From: Porites lobata
Taxonomy: Eukaryota > Cnidaria > Anthozoa > Scleractinia > Poritidae
Assembly: GCA_942486035.1 (NCBI GenBank)
Contig: CALNXK010000098.1
Coordinates: 1,878,001 to 1,942,000, forward strand
Direction of reading: 5' to 3'
Length of the DNA stretch: 64,000 bases
Below the pieces are notes generated by a model that saw nothing but the letters and a program-made list of their open reading frames with translations, searched no databases and was not told the DNA's origin. Below, one piece after another: positions 23,993-36,246 of this stretch; positions within the stretch are counted from its first letter, which is position 1; every line of letters starts with the position of its first letter. The position numbers and the translations under genes are program-made.

Positions 23993-25039
23993 ATGAAGAC
24001 TTTAATCCTGTTAGCCCTGGTTGGCTTTGCACTGGCCTTCAGCTTGGCTCTGCCATTCAACGAAAATGCAGAAAAATCAAGCAACCATGAATTGAATGAA
24101 ATTGCCAATGAATTTCAGGAGGAACAACGTGAAGGGTAAGATTAAAAAAAATTATCGCGAGAACTAAATTAATAGGTTATTATAACACATGAATAAGTCG
24201 GTATCATAGAGCCCGGAAGTCACAAATCACTTTGACAGTTGTTTGAGGGAATTGATCTTTAACACTCATAAGTTATCTTTTGAAATTACTTTCTTTAAAG
24301 GCCGGGTTTGCATTATACATATTGATCACATACCTCATTTAAATAAGTCAGGACATTTTAAATTCCCAATTATTCACAATCAAATTTGTACTTTGCGGTA
24401 ACAGACAGTCGTATACTTGAATGTAGGCATAAATACTGAAATATATGAATACAAAAATAGTTTTAGTAATGGAAACATTTTGATTCTAGTGATGAAGAAT
24501 TAACAGACATTGCAGTTGAAGACGACGATGAAGATTTAGAAGATGAAGATGAAAACCCGCATGAAGATATAAACGATGAAGACGGAGATATTGAAGAGGA
24601 CGAAGACTTGGACGAAGACACAGACGATGAAAACGACGATGGTGAAGACGATGGAGATGAACAAGAGGAAGACGAAAATGCTGTTGATGAAGTGCAAGGA
24701 GAAGATAGTGATGGCGAAGTTGCGGAGAATGAAGACGAAGATGAAAACTCTTTACTCAGTCAAGCAAACGATTTTTCAGATCCCGCCCCTATTCGGTTCC
24801 GACGAGTTGCTCGGCGAGTAGTTCGTCGTTTCCGACGACCCGTCCGCCGAGTGATTCGAAGAGGAACGCGTCGTTTTCCACGTAGACGTGGTGGTCGTCG
24901 GGGAGGTAGAGGCCGTCGACGTGGTGGTCTTCGAGGACGTAGAGGTGGTCGACGTGGTCGGCGAGGACAAAGAGGACGTAGAGGACGAAGAGGACGTAGA
25001 GGGCGAAGACGTGGAAGACGTGGAGGTCGTCGCGGTTAA
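23993..25039 (+). CDS. Secreted acidic/arginine-rich precursor, unit 0 copy
   Basis: Coding exons 23993-24135 and 24490-25039 (intron 354 bp, GTAAG/CTAG) give 230 residues. Residues 1 to about 20 form a signal peptide (MKTLILLALVGFALAFSLA). A short linker follows, then about 85 residues with about 55 Asp/Glu, then a C-terminal arginine domain starting RFRRVARR with about 45 Arg and no Lys. There is no cysteine. It is 23 residues longer than the B and C copies, mostly in the acidic block. The layout (signal, anionic propiece, cationic C-terminus) recalls cnidarian antimicrobial precursors such as arminins; that function is inference. A secreted charge-balanced matrix protein is an alternative. 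Same strand as the other copies. Confidence 0.8.
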
Positions 25040-26000
25040 TGGCAAATAAATGTTGAAACATGGTAAGTACACCTACATGTTCGTTGAGAATGAAATTTAA
25101 GCTCAGCTATCTTGTAACTGGTCCCACGGCATTCACCGATGATGCTGAACAAGTCCTGCCTTCGTTTTTACTAACTATCCATATGGCTGTCAAATAAATA
25201 TACAAGCTTTATAATTTGTAGTGGTAACTTGTAGTGGCTGAAGAATGCCCCCCCCCCCCGAGAGAAGGTCTGGATCGGCCACTGTTAAACCGTTTCTAAT
25301 TTGCATTTGAAATAGACAATTAAGCGAAGCTCACTGGTAGTATAAATTTGAAACTCCTCTGGGCGCGGTACGGTGATATATGATTTATAAATATTAAATA
25401 AAGTTTCGATCATTTTCGATCTACGAGTGGTGAAATTTAAGTTGTAAAGGTTTTCATAATGTATGGAAAAACTGGACGTGCACCGATGTTTGATTTTCGG
25501 TTGTTTGCTGCTGTTATTTTCTGACGTTTAACAATTACTTTCATGAGGTTGAGTGATGTCAATTAAACGGATAAAACTCTCTGAGTTCTTCTTAATTCAG
25601 GAAAGTGGAAATCGGTAAATAGTTATATTATTGAAAACCTTAACGTGCTCAGCGACTTTTTGTAGCCGAATTTATTAAAAATGAATGTTGAAAAACAATG
25701 TACACTAATAAAAACAATGAAAAATAATGTACACTAATAAATTGTATACAATTGCTTTCTTTTTTTTTTTTACCGATCACTAACGCCAGTTAACTCATTC
25801 ATCTATTTTTCTTTCCTTTTTTTAGATTTCCCCCAAATGCTCGATTGATGGAGATTGACAGGAAGAAGTAAAATTTGTGGAAAACAACAAAGCGAAGACT
25901 AAAACAGTCTAATCTTTGTAGCTCTCAATAGTATCTTCTTTAGGTAATCTACTGTAAAATTCACTGCTTAAAGTTTCTGGAATGAAATAAAAGATTTTAG
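25040..26000 (+). other. 3' UTR of unit 0 gene with intron, polyA signal at 25986
   Basis: After the stop, exon 2 continues to 25062 (ATG|GTAAGT). An acceptor (TTTAG) gives exon 3 from 25826, with AATAAA at 25986-25991. The stop-to-junction distance is only 23 nt. The same arrangement recurs in B and C. Confidence 0.6.
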
Positions 26001-26030
26001 TACATTCAGGAAGTTTTTTTGTTTTTCTGA

Positions 26031-28105
26031 CAACAAACTTAAAAACCTTGCACCAAACGTACATGACAGAATCTCGTGTATGTACCGCTGTACATGTACA
26101 TGTATTCCTTCATTCACTGTGAAAGCTGAGACAGAGTTGGATCTAAATTGTTTCGTCTTTAAATAGTCGCCTCGGTTCAGCTGCTTTCTTTGTAAACACT
26201 CTCCAAAAACGCGTTAATATTCAGTAGGCATACTGTCCAATAATCACGTGTAAGGACCTGTATATCAAGTAATAAATCAACAAGCTGAAAAGTCAGGGGA
26301 GGGCTTTGAATTCAATCTCAATAGTAATAATTTTCCTTAGAGATTATTTAAAAAATGCCGAGCAACAGTGGCAAGTACAATAACGAAAGACGGATTTTCT
26401 ATTTCCAGGACGCTACTTTGCGAGGTCCAAGAGGAAGTCTTAACAGGAATATTGACATTTTTGGTGGGGGGGGGGGCTGGCACCCGAGCGCGAAGCGCGC
26501 TCTTGGACGGAGCCACTTACCCGTAAATACTAAAAGTAAATAAATAAATAAACTATCCTTGAAGATAATTTCTTCCCAAGTCAAGTCAAGTCAATTTTTA
26601 TTTAGACTCACACAGAATAATTGTGATTAATAAAAATTAGTGCTTTAAAATCTATAAATCGGGAGATTGCATATTTGTGAATGGAAAGATGATTTCAATT
26701 GTAGGTTCATTGTGCAGAGTTTGGGACACGTAAATAGTTCGGGGAACTAACCGAGTAGGTGACCCAAACAAGAATATGAGTAGAAGGAATATAGATACAA
26801 AATAGTTCTTTTACATAAAAAGTATTACTTCATTAATTAAATAGTAGTTAAGATAATATAACGGTAAAACACAAACAAACAGAAGCAATTAACATCTGGT
26901 GTTTTTGGTTTGATTGTTTGTATAATTCAACTGCAGTAAAAACCCGCGTGTAAGAACTTAAACTTCTAAGAACCTGTTAGGCTAGGATTGTCCATTTAGA
27001 CCCCTTTTCGATAAACAGGTTCTTATTTTGAGAAATGCAGTATCATGTTTTGCCAAGCAACAACACAGCACCATGTTTTGAGGTTGGTTTTGTTCGGTTT
27101 TAATAGCATAACTTTAACAATAACAATAACATTTATTATTTGTATTGCGCCTTTTCTATCAAATATTCAAAAGCGCATCACAATAGTAATTGATAACTAA
27201 ATTTTACAGATCTTTTTATCAAAATCATAAAAAGATATTAACACCAAATGAGTAAAAGATAATTACAAATAAAGATGTAGATATACTAAGATAACTGAAA
27301 ATGGCTTTAACATGCTTGAATTAAAGGGATTTTTATATCATGTTATGCATGAAAAACCAAAAATAAGCCCAGAATAGGCCACAACCAACAATAACAAACA
27401 CCTTATTTATTTTTAAGAACCTCAGTAGCCTAATTTTCCAGTTAGCACTATTTTTATAAATCCTTCTTAGCCTAGCTTAGAAAAACTTAGCTCCTTATAG
27501 CAAGGTTTTTACCGTATATTTCTGAAAAATCCCCATGCTGCTTTTCAAAGTCCATGTCAGCCCACACTTCCGTATTTTTAACTTGTAATATCAAGGCATT
27601 TTCAGGAGCCAAATTATTTTTAGCGTCATAAAGTATGGCGTATACGTACCTTGAAATTGATTCTCTAATAAATTAGGAATAGTATTATGCATGGTCTTTG
27701 AGTGAGTCTTAACTTTTCTTGTTTGCTAATTGAACGAGAAAGAATATTGCAGAACCATTTTTATTTATCATTTACAATATTTTCCCTTTGAATCAAATCT
27801 CAAGGTCGCTGTAGCAGTCGATAGCAGTCGATAGCAGTCTATAGCAGTCGAGTCATTCCACTGTGATTCTCGTCATAACTCAAGCTTGCAAGTACAATGT
27901 TGATTTGTAGAGAAAGTACATTTGCCGCCTTTTCAGTGATTTGAATAAGAGGCAATCCGCAAATAACTTTAACTCTTCAATTTGAGATGTCTCAAAAAGA
28001 GACCACTTTCTTGGAGACAAAAGTTTGCAAAGAACTTTAGATTCAACAATAAATTTATCCAAGACACGCAAACGAATTACGTTTAGTTGTTTCAATTTTA
28101 TTTCG
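26031..28105. other. Non-coding spacer between units 0 and A
   Basis: Holds a G-run near 26466, a 10-bp tandem repeat TAGCAGTCGA (about four copies, 27812-27851) and, at about 27118-27230, a repeat tail of a type common in invertebrate genomes. No gene. Confidence 0.5.
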
Positions 28106-28352
28106 CTTGATTTCATTGCATGGGGGAGCAAGGGATGGCCCAATGTTGAGCGCACTCGCCTTCCACCAGGGTGGCCCGGGTTCAAATCTAGGCGTCAACG
28201 CCATAATTATGTGGGTTGAGTTTGTTGTTGCTTCTCTCCTTTGCTTCAAGAAGCTTTACTCCGGGTACTCCTATCCTCAAGAGCCAGCATTTATAAATCC
28301 CAATTCCACCAGGAATGGTAAAAAAAAAGAACCACTATGTGGATGCGCTACC
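28106..28352 (+). repeat. tRNA-derived SINE at head of unit A
   Basis: Box A-like GATGGCCCAATGTTGAG and box B GGTTCAAATC, then a body ending in an A-run and GTGGATGCGCTACC. It is nearly identical to 44979-45211 at the head of unit C. Confidence 0.6.
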
Positions 28353-28629
28353 TTAAAATCACTATTCATTCATTTATTTATTTACTAATATCAGTGGCAT
28401 AGCTTATTTATTTTTGGTCTATTTATATTTCTGTAAGGAATGGCTTTTTTTTTTGGTCTATTTATATTTTTGTTATTGCATTGAATGGTTATTATTATTA
28501 TTTTTGCGGAATTATTATAATAATTTTTATAATTGTTTCAGCCTCTTGAACTTCTGGAAATATGGTCCTGTTTACACAATATCATTTAGTGCAGTTTGAG
28601 TTATTGCATTGTAGACGATATTGTTATTA

Positions 28630-28666
<37 letters not shown>

Positions 28667-29777
28667 GGTGTTGTTGTAGTGTTGTTCACGTGTGTCTCCA
28701 ATGTCCTCTTCTATTCCTAAGAAGAATTCAAATACCTCTCTCTACATCCTTTAAAAAAATTGTCTTCCCACGTCAAGACGTCACACGGATGATTCAAATC
28801 GATTGACGTCGTAAAATGTGGGTTATTCGAGTTACTTAGCCAAACGTGACCGTTCTTTTTTTTTTTCTTTTTTTACAGAAATGTTAGCAATCTTTCCACT
28901 CAGGTTAAGTTAGTAGCATACTGTATATCTGGTTTTCAATGTCTTAAGACATGGTCGTAAGTTTTGCTTACAAATCGATTCAATTATTCTTTGTTTGCAT
29001 GACCGAATAATTTCCTCACAGAACCGGAAAGGGGCAATCAATTAACATCCTAATAGGCCCTTCCCTTTTACCTGGATAATATACATGTGCGTCATGAAAT
29101 TTCTTTTAGATAATTAATTATATAACATATTTATCGACGCTCCATTAGGTAACTATCTTCAGTTAATTTCGTTCTTGCATGGTAGGAGTACACATAGAAC
29201 GGAAATTAAATAAGTCATGAATTCCAAATTCCTTTTTCATTTTATAGATGTACACCTTTTTGACCGAAGTTATTCTTTCAATTTATAAAAAAAATGTGGT
29301 CTGGATGAATATATTCGTGTCTCGTCACTGTGATATTTCAGAAAGCTTCATTACGAAGGGGAGGATATACTTCGAATCTCTTAGGTTAGTTTCAAATTAG
29401 ACTTTTCATATAGTCACCTATCTTTTGTTCGGAAGATAGTCTCGATGTTACCCGACGGCCATCTTAGTTTCAAAGGAACAGAGTCCAGCTTGTAAAGCCC
29501 GACGCCTACCACCCCCTCGGCTCGATCCCTTTGAAATAAAAATAGCCTCCGGTAACGATTGTTGATCGATCACGGTGATTTTGCGGGAAAATAAGGGAAT
29601 GTGAACAGTCTAATTTCTAAGACAAATCAAACTTTGTCTAATCTAAATATATAATTATAAGGGTTTTCCCTTTGGTGGTTTTGACAATACTAATTGGGTC
29701 ATTGTACATTATTTTTATTTCATAAATACTGAGTGAATCTGTTTGAGTCAACGTGAGTGAATACGTGCTTCATTGTT

Positions 29778-29830
29778 TGTATCAGAAATTGAACGAGCGA
29801 GCGCAGCGAGCAAGTGAGATTTCTGATACA
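29778..29830. repeat. 53-bp hairpin in unit A
   Basis: TGTATCAGAAAT and ATTTCTGATACA form a perfect 12-bp inverted repeat. Present also in unit B (38992-39044) and cleanly absent from unit C (junction at 45988). Confidence 0.75.
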
Positions 29831-31160
29831 TCACCAACTCGTGAGAAAATCCCGTACGCGCGGCCTGCCCATGAAGTAATCTCTATATATTTTATTGGCT
29901 TATACCCAACAGGATGCATTTTTCGCATATTTATAGATATTTTTAACTACTCTCGTTTCCCCAGGTGAAGTTTAAATTACTGAATTTTCCTTTTAATTGT
30001 AGTTTTTCCTCTCAAACCAAACTGTCAAAGTTTGAATGGGTTTGAATTGCCGGATAAGCTCATGTGGTTCAGAATAAGGTATCATCACCTTAATAAGTCT
30101 AACCTGGCATTGATAAGCAGGGATACAAACAGTAAAACTCATGCCATGATGACAAGGCCATGATGACAAGGAATTGAAATTCGCCTGTAAAGTGCTGTTG
30201 ATTCCGGCTACCTCAATATTGAAACCACTTTATCTTTGTTTGAGGAAAAGTTCTTGACATGAAGCGATAAAATAGTATATGGTGTCGTGTTTTTGTTTGT
30301 CTTTATAATTTAACAATCTGAAAAATGTAGTCACTTAGATCCATTTTCAAGGCCCATGTCAGGAACCCATCACCCGGTTAAAAGTTTTCGATCAATACTG
30401 CTGACCCGGGTTAAAGTCGTTTTTACGGGTTAGTTAGGTGTAATTTTCATCATAGTCATGACTATCTAAGTACTTTTTTCGTGGAAATGGAATTTCTGCT
30501 GATCTTAGTGTCAGTACAAAAGTATAATACTAGGCCTGTGAAATAATTTTTAGTTTTGGAGTTAGTCTTGGGCTATTAATAAATATTCTTTCTCTTAAAA
30601 ACAAGCAACGATATTGCAAAATCATCACGATAATGATATCAGCTGCCATATTTTTTTTCACTCTGCAGCTGTAATTCTTTAGCAGTCCCCAATATGAGAG
30701 TTATTCTCATTATATCTGACAAAAAGATTGTGTAAAGTACAAATTTAATTGTCCTGGAAAATAAAGATAATTTTAGGCCAAGGATTCGCACGCTACTTCC
30801 TGAGCTACCAAGGAGAGAATAGAGCCCTCTTCGCTCGTGCTGTACCAATAAAATTGACCTTATGGTATAATGTACCTTTTCTTGGATAGATTACATGCTT
30901 TGCGTCTTTCTTTTGCATAATCCTCATACGCGTTGACGTTGCATCATATTATGACTTTATAAAATAAATTAATCTTCATTTTATTTTTTGTTTCCTCGTG
31001 AGAAGCAACTCACAAACGAAAATCATTCTAACATTGCGTGCATGCAGTTAAAGGATGTCAAACATAATAAACTCTTAATTCATTTTATCATTTTGTATTG
31101 AAAAACCTTTTCAATTTTAGTCAGCGTTGGTGTATTGCTCTGGTATATTTCTGTGAGGAA

Positions 31161-31237
31161 TTTCTTCTTCTTCTTCTTCTTCTTCGTCTTCTTCTTCTTG
31201 TTCTTCTTCTTCTTCTTCTTCTTCTTCTTCTTCGTCT
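31161..31237. repeat. (TTC)n microsatellite of unit A
   Basis: Imperfect TTC tract of about 77 bp. Homologous tracts are at 40366-40463 and 47276-47342. Confidence 0.9.
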
Positions 31238-33514
31238 TTTTTTGTTTTGATTTTCTTTTTTTACTATTTCAAATAGCTTTAGCACGCAAAATTAAGGACG
31301 CACTTCAACCTCTTAAACCTCTTGGCGGTGTCCATATATGAATAAATAGCTGATCTAACTTCAGAAACACTGAGATTTGGACAATATTGAGCTGCTGTTT
31401 TTTCCTCTCTGACATTATTGTGATGAGCAGTTTCATGTTCCGTAAAATGTCCTTTTATTACATGGCCTGTCCTCCCCTAAGAGCAGTGTGAATGACTGTC
31501 TTTATATTTTTCAAGAGTGTCCTTCAACATCAAGTGGGCGCGAATAAAGCCGGCGGGAGCTAGAGTAAAGGATGACTCAAATACCTTATTATTGATCACG
31601 ATACGAGATCGAAATCTTGCAAGACGACCAACATGACAACAGGGCAGACACGCTCGGTAATACTGCCAGGAGATCGAAGGGGGAAACTCTGTTATAATAT
31701 ATCAATATTCCCTTCGCAGCATACAAAAACGCAGTATATCAGGTGCAAAATTAACGCTCTCTATTAAAAGTTGCTGGGTAAGAAAATCAACGTTGTACTA
31801 TCTTGCACGGGCACTCTAGGTTCAAGCCTTTCAGTCTAATACTCTTTCTTTCCAGGACTGAACTTAGCTGCCTACAAGAAAGTTAACTTTTTAAAAAATT
31901 TAAATATATGACTTAATCAATGAATCAATGACAATTTTAAAATACAATAATTAAACGCTTTGCTTGGAATTGATGCTATATTATTGCTCTCTACATCCAT
32001 TTGTCAGCAATGTTACAAATATTTTGAACGGTACGGTTCTTTTTTGGAATTAAAAATATATAGAATGAGTCAAAATAAAATTGAAAGCCATTTCACATGA
32101 GATAAATAATTATGATGCTATCATGCCTGCTTTGATTAAAATGCGTCCAAAAAAATCATCCAAATAGTGACCAAACAGACTTAACTGACGAGTGTTCCAC
32201 ATAATGGACCACTTGATCTTTTTAAGTCAGCCCTGATTTTTGTCTAGTGTTTGTGAACTTGTTTTCAACTTTTTCAGGGTAGATAACCTCACAATACTTT
32301 TATCTACGCCTTTAAGGAAAGAGTTAATACATAATAGTAACCAAAAAGACTAGAATTCTAACATTTATAATAGAATACTTTTGGACTATGCCACACTCAC
32401 TCGGGTGCAGTGAGGTCATTTTTAACCTCTTAAACAGACTTAATATGTGCATTTATCCCAACAATTACCAGGAAAGAAGTGTAATTGGGTCTCAACGTGA
32501 CTTAATTATCTACATCACCCCTTAGTCTCACAGCGTTTAAGACTCTCTGTCAACTTTATTTGGGAGGATACTCTTGAAAGGATAAAGTCTTTATTCGACG
32601 TATTAGTGGAAAATAGGGTCTTTTTTTCCTAATGAGCAGATACATGTATATTAAAAGGGGACACGCACTGGAGGCAAATCGCAATAATAAAACAATGGTA
32701 AATCAAAGAAATCGCAATACTTTCTCCATACGCCAAGGGGAGCTTTAAACACGAAGCATGGGATCCCTTGTAAATCCCAGAGCCTCTCAAGGGTACATCA
32801 ACAAATACTGTTAGTCAGTCACATATTAGACTATCCTTGGCCGATATCATACTGACGATCAAGGCGGAACTAGGATATGCACGTACTTTCATTCTTGAAA
32901 ATACTTTTTGAAAAAGATGTATTCTTCACAGAAATAGACCATGAGAGTAGTCCGCAATCTCACCCAGTAATGGAATGAAAAACATTATTTTTTAGCATTT
33001 TAAATTGTTGAGTTCCAAAGGGCAAATAAAACCTGCTAAGAAACAGACTGAAATAAAATTTGCAGAGTATCTTCTCTATGGCAAGGAAATCAGTTGGAAA
33101 AAAAAAACAATCATATTAACAACAACAAAACAAAACATCAACAACAACTGATTAAGGAACAGAGGTTAAATAACATAGCAATTTGTGCCAGGACCGTAGC
33201 TCCTTCGTAGGACAGATAACCTATTGATAAAGTAGTACATGAGAACAGATTGGTAAAGTACATAGTAAGTGTTAGCGGAAAGAGTCCACAGTGAAAAACC
33301 CTTTCAGTATGGCAGCCCCTGACTGACCCACGCATCAGAGAATCCACCGTGGCCCGTGAAAGCTAACCAGAGATGAAGACAAAAAATACTGGTCCCATAA
33401 CGGATGTTTAAATAGCCGTAGTGAAAATCACCACTGCATAGCAGCTCCTGACTGACCTATACAACGGAGATCCAACCGCGGCTTGACTAGTGTCTTTGAA
33501 ACGCTTAAAAACAA

Positions 33515-34438
33515 TTAGTTAGCCTTGAGTGAAGGCGGACGAATGTAAGTTCTAAAAGCGTCCGAACTCCATCTACCAAGGGCACGTATTTGCGAATCCG
33601 AAAAACCTTTCTCAGACGCATGGCACGCTGCACCAATGCGAAAGCTATGGCTCTTGTAGCGAGAACAATCAAGGCCGCAAAAGTTCAAAGCACGACGGAG
33701 CTCAGTGTTAAAATTATTTGTCGAGATTGCCCCGCCGGCTGCACACGTGAACAAGGGGCCTTTATGGTAACCCCTAAGTTTAATGTAGTCGATTAAGGTC
33801 TGCACGGGGCAAAACGGTTCTGAAGGTTCGCTTTCTATTGTTATGACAAACGGCCGATTATTCGTGTTGTGTTTAAACTTAGTGATCACAATCTTGACAG
33901 CCGTCACTCGAGAAGATTGTTTCAAAAAAGTGACTTGATCAAATTGCACCACGGTGTCAACTTGCTGTTTACTATTGCAAGATAATTCACCTATTCTGAA
34001 GAAACCATAAAATGCTGTCATGAACATTGCCCCGAACAGAGATCTACGATAGGCAGATGGGCTAGTATGCTGTAAAGCTCTAACTAATTCGTACAATAAT
34101 GGACGTGAAATGGGCATACGAACATCGGCTTGACCACGGCGGCCAACGGCCACAAGAAGCTTTTCAACTAAAAATGATTTGGTCGGGTCGTAGTGGCCTT
34201 TGATCTTATGTACATATGCTATTGCTGATAGGTACGAGTTTATGGTAGCAGGAGCCAGGCCCTTGGCACATAAAAAGGAAATGAATAATGCGATACACGC
34301 TGTCGAAACAGGCAAATGTAAATCGGCACCCTGATAGCGGGTATAGAATTCAGTAAAGACAACCCAAGCACGTGAGTATTGTTTGCGAGACTGCTCCGAC
34401 AATGAGGAATGTAGTAATTCCCTTAACGTATCGACCAC
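33515..34438 (-). CDS. Tyrosine recombinase of YR retrotransposon
   Basis: An uninterrupted frame of 307 residues counted from a GTG at 34438; it overlaps the end of the RT frame by 16 nt, so it may be expressed by frameshift or reinitiation. An N-terminal SAM-like core-binding domain covers about 5-100. The catalytic domain has R148 (FFRIGEL), H264 and R267 (HSFR), W290 and the nucleophile Y298 (FRTY). The catalytic residues recognised by eye (R, HxxR, Y) are in place, unlike the recombinase at the window start. It would integrate circular cDNA by cutting and rejoining through a 3' phosphotyrosine. C-terminus PSLKAN is followed by the 353-bp 3' region of the element. Confidence 0.9.
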   Translation of the reverse strand: MVDTLRELLHSSLSEQSRKQYSRAWVVFTEFYTRYQGADLHLPVSTACIALFISFLCAKGLAPATINSYLSAIAYVHKIKGHYDPTKSFLVEKLLVAVGRRGQADVRMPISRPLLYELVRALQHTSPSAYRRSLFGAMFMTAFYGFFRIGELSCNSKQQVDTVVQFDQVTFLKQSSRVTAVKIVITKFKHNTNNRPFVITIESEPSEPFCPVQTLIDYIKLRGYHKGPLFTCAAGGAISTNNFNTELRRALNFCGLDCSRYKSHSFRIGAACHASEKGFSDSQIRALGRWSSDAFRTYIRPPSLKAN

Positions 34439-36246
34439 TTCTGCGGGAGAAGGGTCTCGGGAACAAGAGTTGGCTCTGGGTCGGCATCTGGGAATGCTTT
34501 CCTGAAATCTACAATCTGTAAACGAGAAATTAAGTCCGCCCGGGTATTGTCAACACCGGGTATATGATAAGCCCGAAACAAAATATTATGACGTAGTGAT
34601 GTTAGGACAAGGTCACGGACTAAGATCATGATCATAGGGTGTTTTGAAGTCTGTTTATTGATAATGTCAACCAAAGCCGCATTATCAGTAAACAGAGAGA
34701 CACATTGATTGCTCATTTGACATGCCCACACGTGGAGCGAGATAGTAATCGGAAAGAGCTCCAAAAATGCAATGTTCAATGATTTCCAATTGGCAGGCCA
34801 TTCTCCGTAAAACCAATGTTTCCCAAAAAGTGCGCCATAGCCCTTTGAGCCGGCGGCGTCGGTGTAAAGGTTGAGAGGCGGTGAAACCTGCCACGGATCG
34901 TCCAGAAAAAAATGTACGGCCGTTAAAATCTCTTAAAATTGAAGCCATACTAATAAATCTCGACGACAGGCTTCAGTAATCCGTATACGATGGCGAGGGA
35001 GACGGACACCCTTTGTGAGATCAACAAGCCGCCGAAGAAAGGCCCGACCAGGTAGAACAACTGAACAAGTAAAATTTAATAATCCAATCAAAGATTGAAG
35101 TTCTTTCAGGGTAGTTTTACGGCGTCTGTGCATGTCCAATAACTGAGCATTGCATTTTTGAAGCTTATCGTCCGGCAGACGTGCTTCCATATTAATCGTG
35201 TCGAGTGTTATCCCAGCAAACTGTAAAGTGGTTGAAGGACCTTCCGTTTTTCATGTGCTATAGGTACCCCTAAACTATCACATAGGCTCAAAAAGTTGTT
35301 TAAATCGGAGGCACATTTGCCTTGAGAGGTAGCAATAAACAAGAAATCATCCAAAATATGCAAAACACCGGAAACACAGAGATAATGTTTAGCAAGCCAC
35401 TCGAGCGCAGTGCTAAAAGCTTCAAATATAGCGCAAGACGAAGAACAGCCCATGGGCAGACACCGGTCAAAAAAAGTACGAATTATTCCATGTCATACCC
35501 AGTAAATGGTAATCGTCAGGGTGAATCGGAATAATGCGGAAAGCTGATTTTATATCGGTCTTGGCCATGTAGCAGCCCCTACCTAACGACTTAATGAGTG
35601 TAATAGCATCACCTATTGAAGCATATTGAACCGACGAAAATTGGTCCGGAATAAAATCATTCACCGACGAGCCATCTGGGTATGACAAATGGTGGATAAT
35701 ACGAAATTCCCCTGGGGTTTTCTTTGGAACTACGCCTAAAGGTGAAGAAATAAAATTATCAAAAGGTGGACGAGAAAATGGACCTACAATTCTCCCAGCG
35801 CACCATTCTTTCTCAAGTTTAGCAGCTAAAATTTCAGGTTGGTCCTTCGCACTGCGCAAATTTGAAGCAAGACGTAATTGGCTAGTACCAACAAACCCAA
35901 CGCGAAATCCAAACGAAAAGCCATCAATCAAAAATTGCTTAAGACGAGGGTCGTATTGTTGTAAAAGGGGGCTAAGGGTGGATACTTTTACCGGCGTTAC
36001 TGGCGGGCTGTTTATTATGCGATGGAGTTGCGATAGTTCTATCTCCGGCTGGTTTGGGAATGTTCGAGGCAGATTGACAGGACGTAGCTGCATGTCTACC
36101 ACCACATTTGGAGCATTTATGGTCATATCTGCAGCCCGCACAGGGACGACCGGCGTTGAACGTGAAACACACCCCTCTGACCATTGATTGTTTTCCCCTG
36201 AACCTCGAGTTGGGTTTGTCGGTTGCAAAATATCCAGATTTGGCAC
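34423..36246 (-). pseudogene. Reverse transcriptase-RNase H of YR retrotransposon, four homopolymer frameshifts
   Basis: Overlaps the gag frame by 275 nt. The RT fingers and palm are clear in the frame 36246-35467 (GVVPKKTPGEFRIIHHLS, KTDIKSAFR). The catalytic LDD lies at about 35354-35346 (HILDDFLF). RNase H follows with TDAAGS, ELFP, FTDNAA and NTRAD. The frame breaks four times, each at or beside a run of one base: plus-strand positions 35469-35475, 35247-35251, 34935-34938 and 34906-34912. No other stop interrupts the domains. These may be real decay or assembly errors; the YR, gag and hydrolase frames are intact, which favours caution. Confidence 0.85.

Larger units (their letters stand above)
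19321..26030 (+). repeat. Tandem unit 0 (old, diverged copy of spacer plus gene)
   Basis: Segments line up in order with units A-C. For example 19500-19560 matches 29320-29370, 20240-20510 matches 29900-30140, 21600-21840 matches 30770-31020, and then the gene follows. The spacer is clearly diverged (many substitutions and indels) while gene exon 2 is nearly identical. Left boundary approximate. Confidence 0.75.
28106..33161 (+). repeat. Tandem unit A, truncated on the right by a retrotransposon
   Basis: From about 28995 it follows units B and C almost base for base up to 33161 (ATTAAGGAAC), then the YR element begins. The corresponding sequence in B continues for 240 bp to a TATA box and gene. 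An extra 640 bp (28353-28990, with a TTA microsatellite) separates the SINE from the rest in comparison with unit C. It carries no precursor gene. Confidence 0.85.

Noticed and set aside
24576..24821. Plus-strand Lys/Met-rich frames over the acidic exon (also 43142-43369, 50099-50326)
   Set aside because: Out-of-frame reading of GAAGAC repeats; the acidic frame is continuous with signal peptide and arginine domain.
24840..25039. RNA-binding RGG domain of a nuclear protein
   Set aside because: The repeats are GRRG rather than RGG with aromatic spacing, and a clear signal peptide directs the product to the secretory pathway; not fully excluded.
24776..25072. Minus-strand open frames rich in Ser/Thr opposite the arginine exons (also 43324-43602, 50281-50559)
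   Set aside because: They are the complement of low-complexity Arg codons on the plus strand; no start context, signal or splicing of their own.
27812..27851. CRISPR-like or regulatory array
   Set aside because: Only four adjoining 10-bp tandem copies without spacers; simple tandem repeat in a eukaryotic genome.
29753..29968. 71-codon open frame conserved in units A and B
   Set aside because: Conservation is that of the recent duplication; it spans the hairpin and is destroyed in unit C by the hairpin absence.
30639..30848. Minus-strand 69-70 codon frame conserved in A and B
   Set aside because: Same reason; not kept in C or unit 0.
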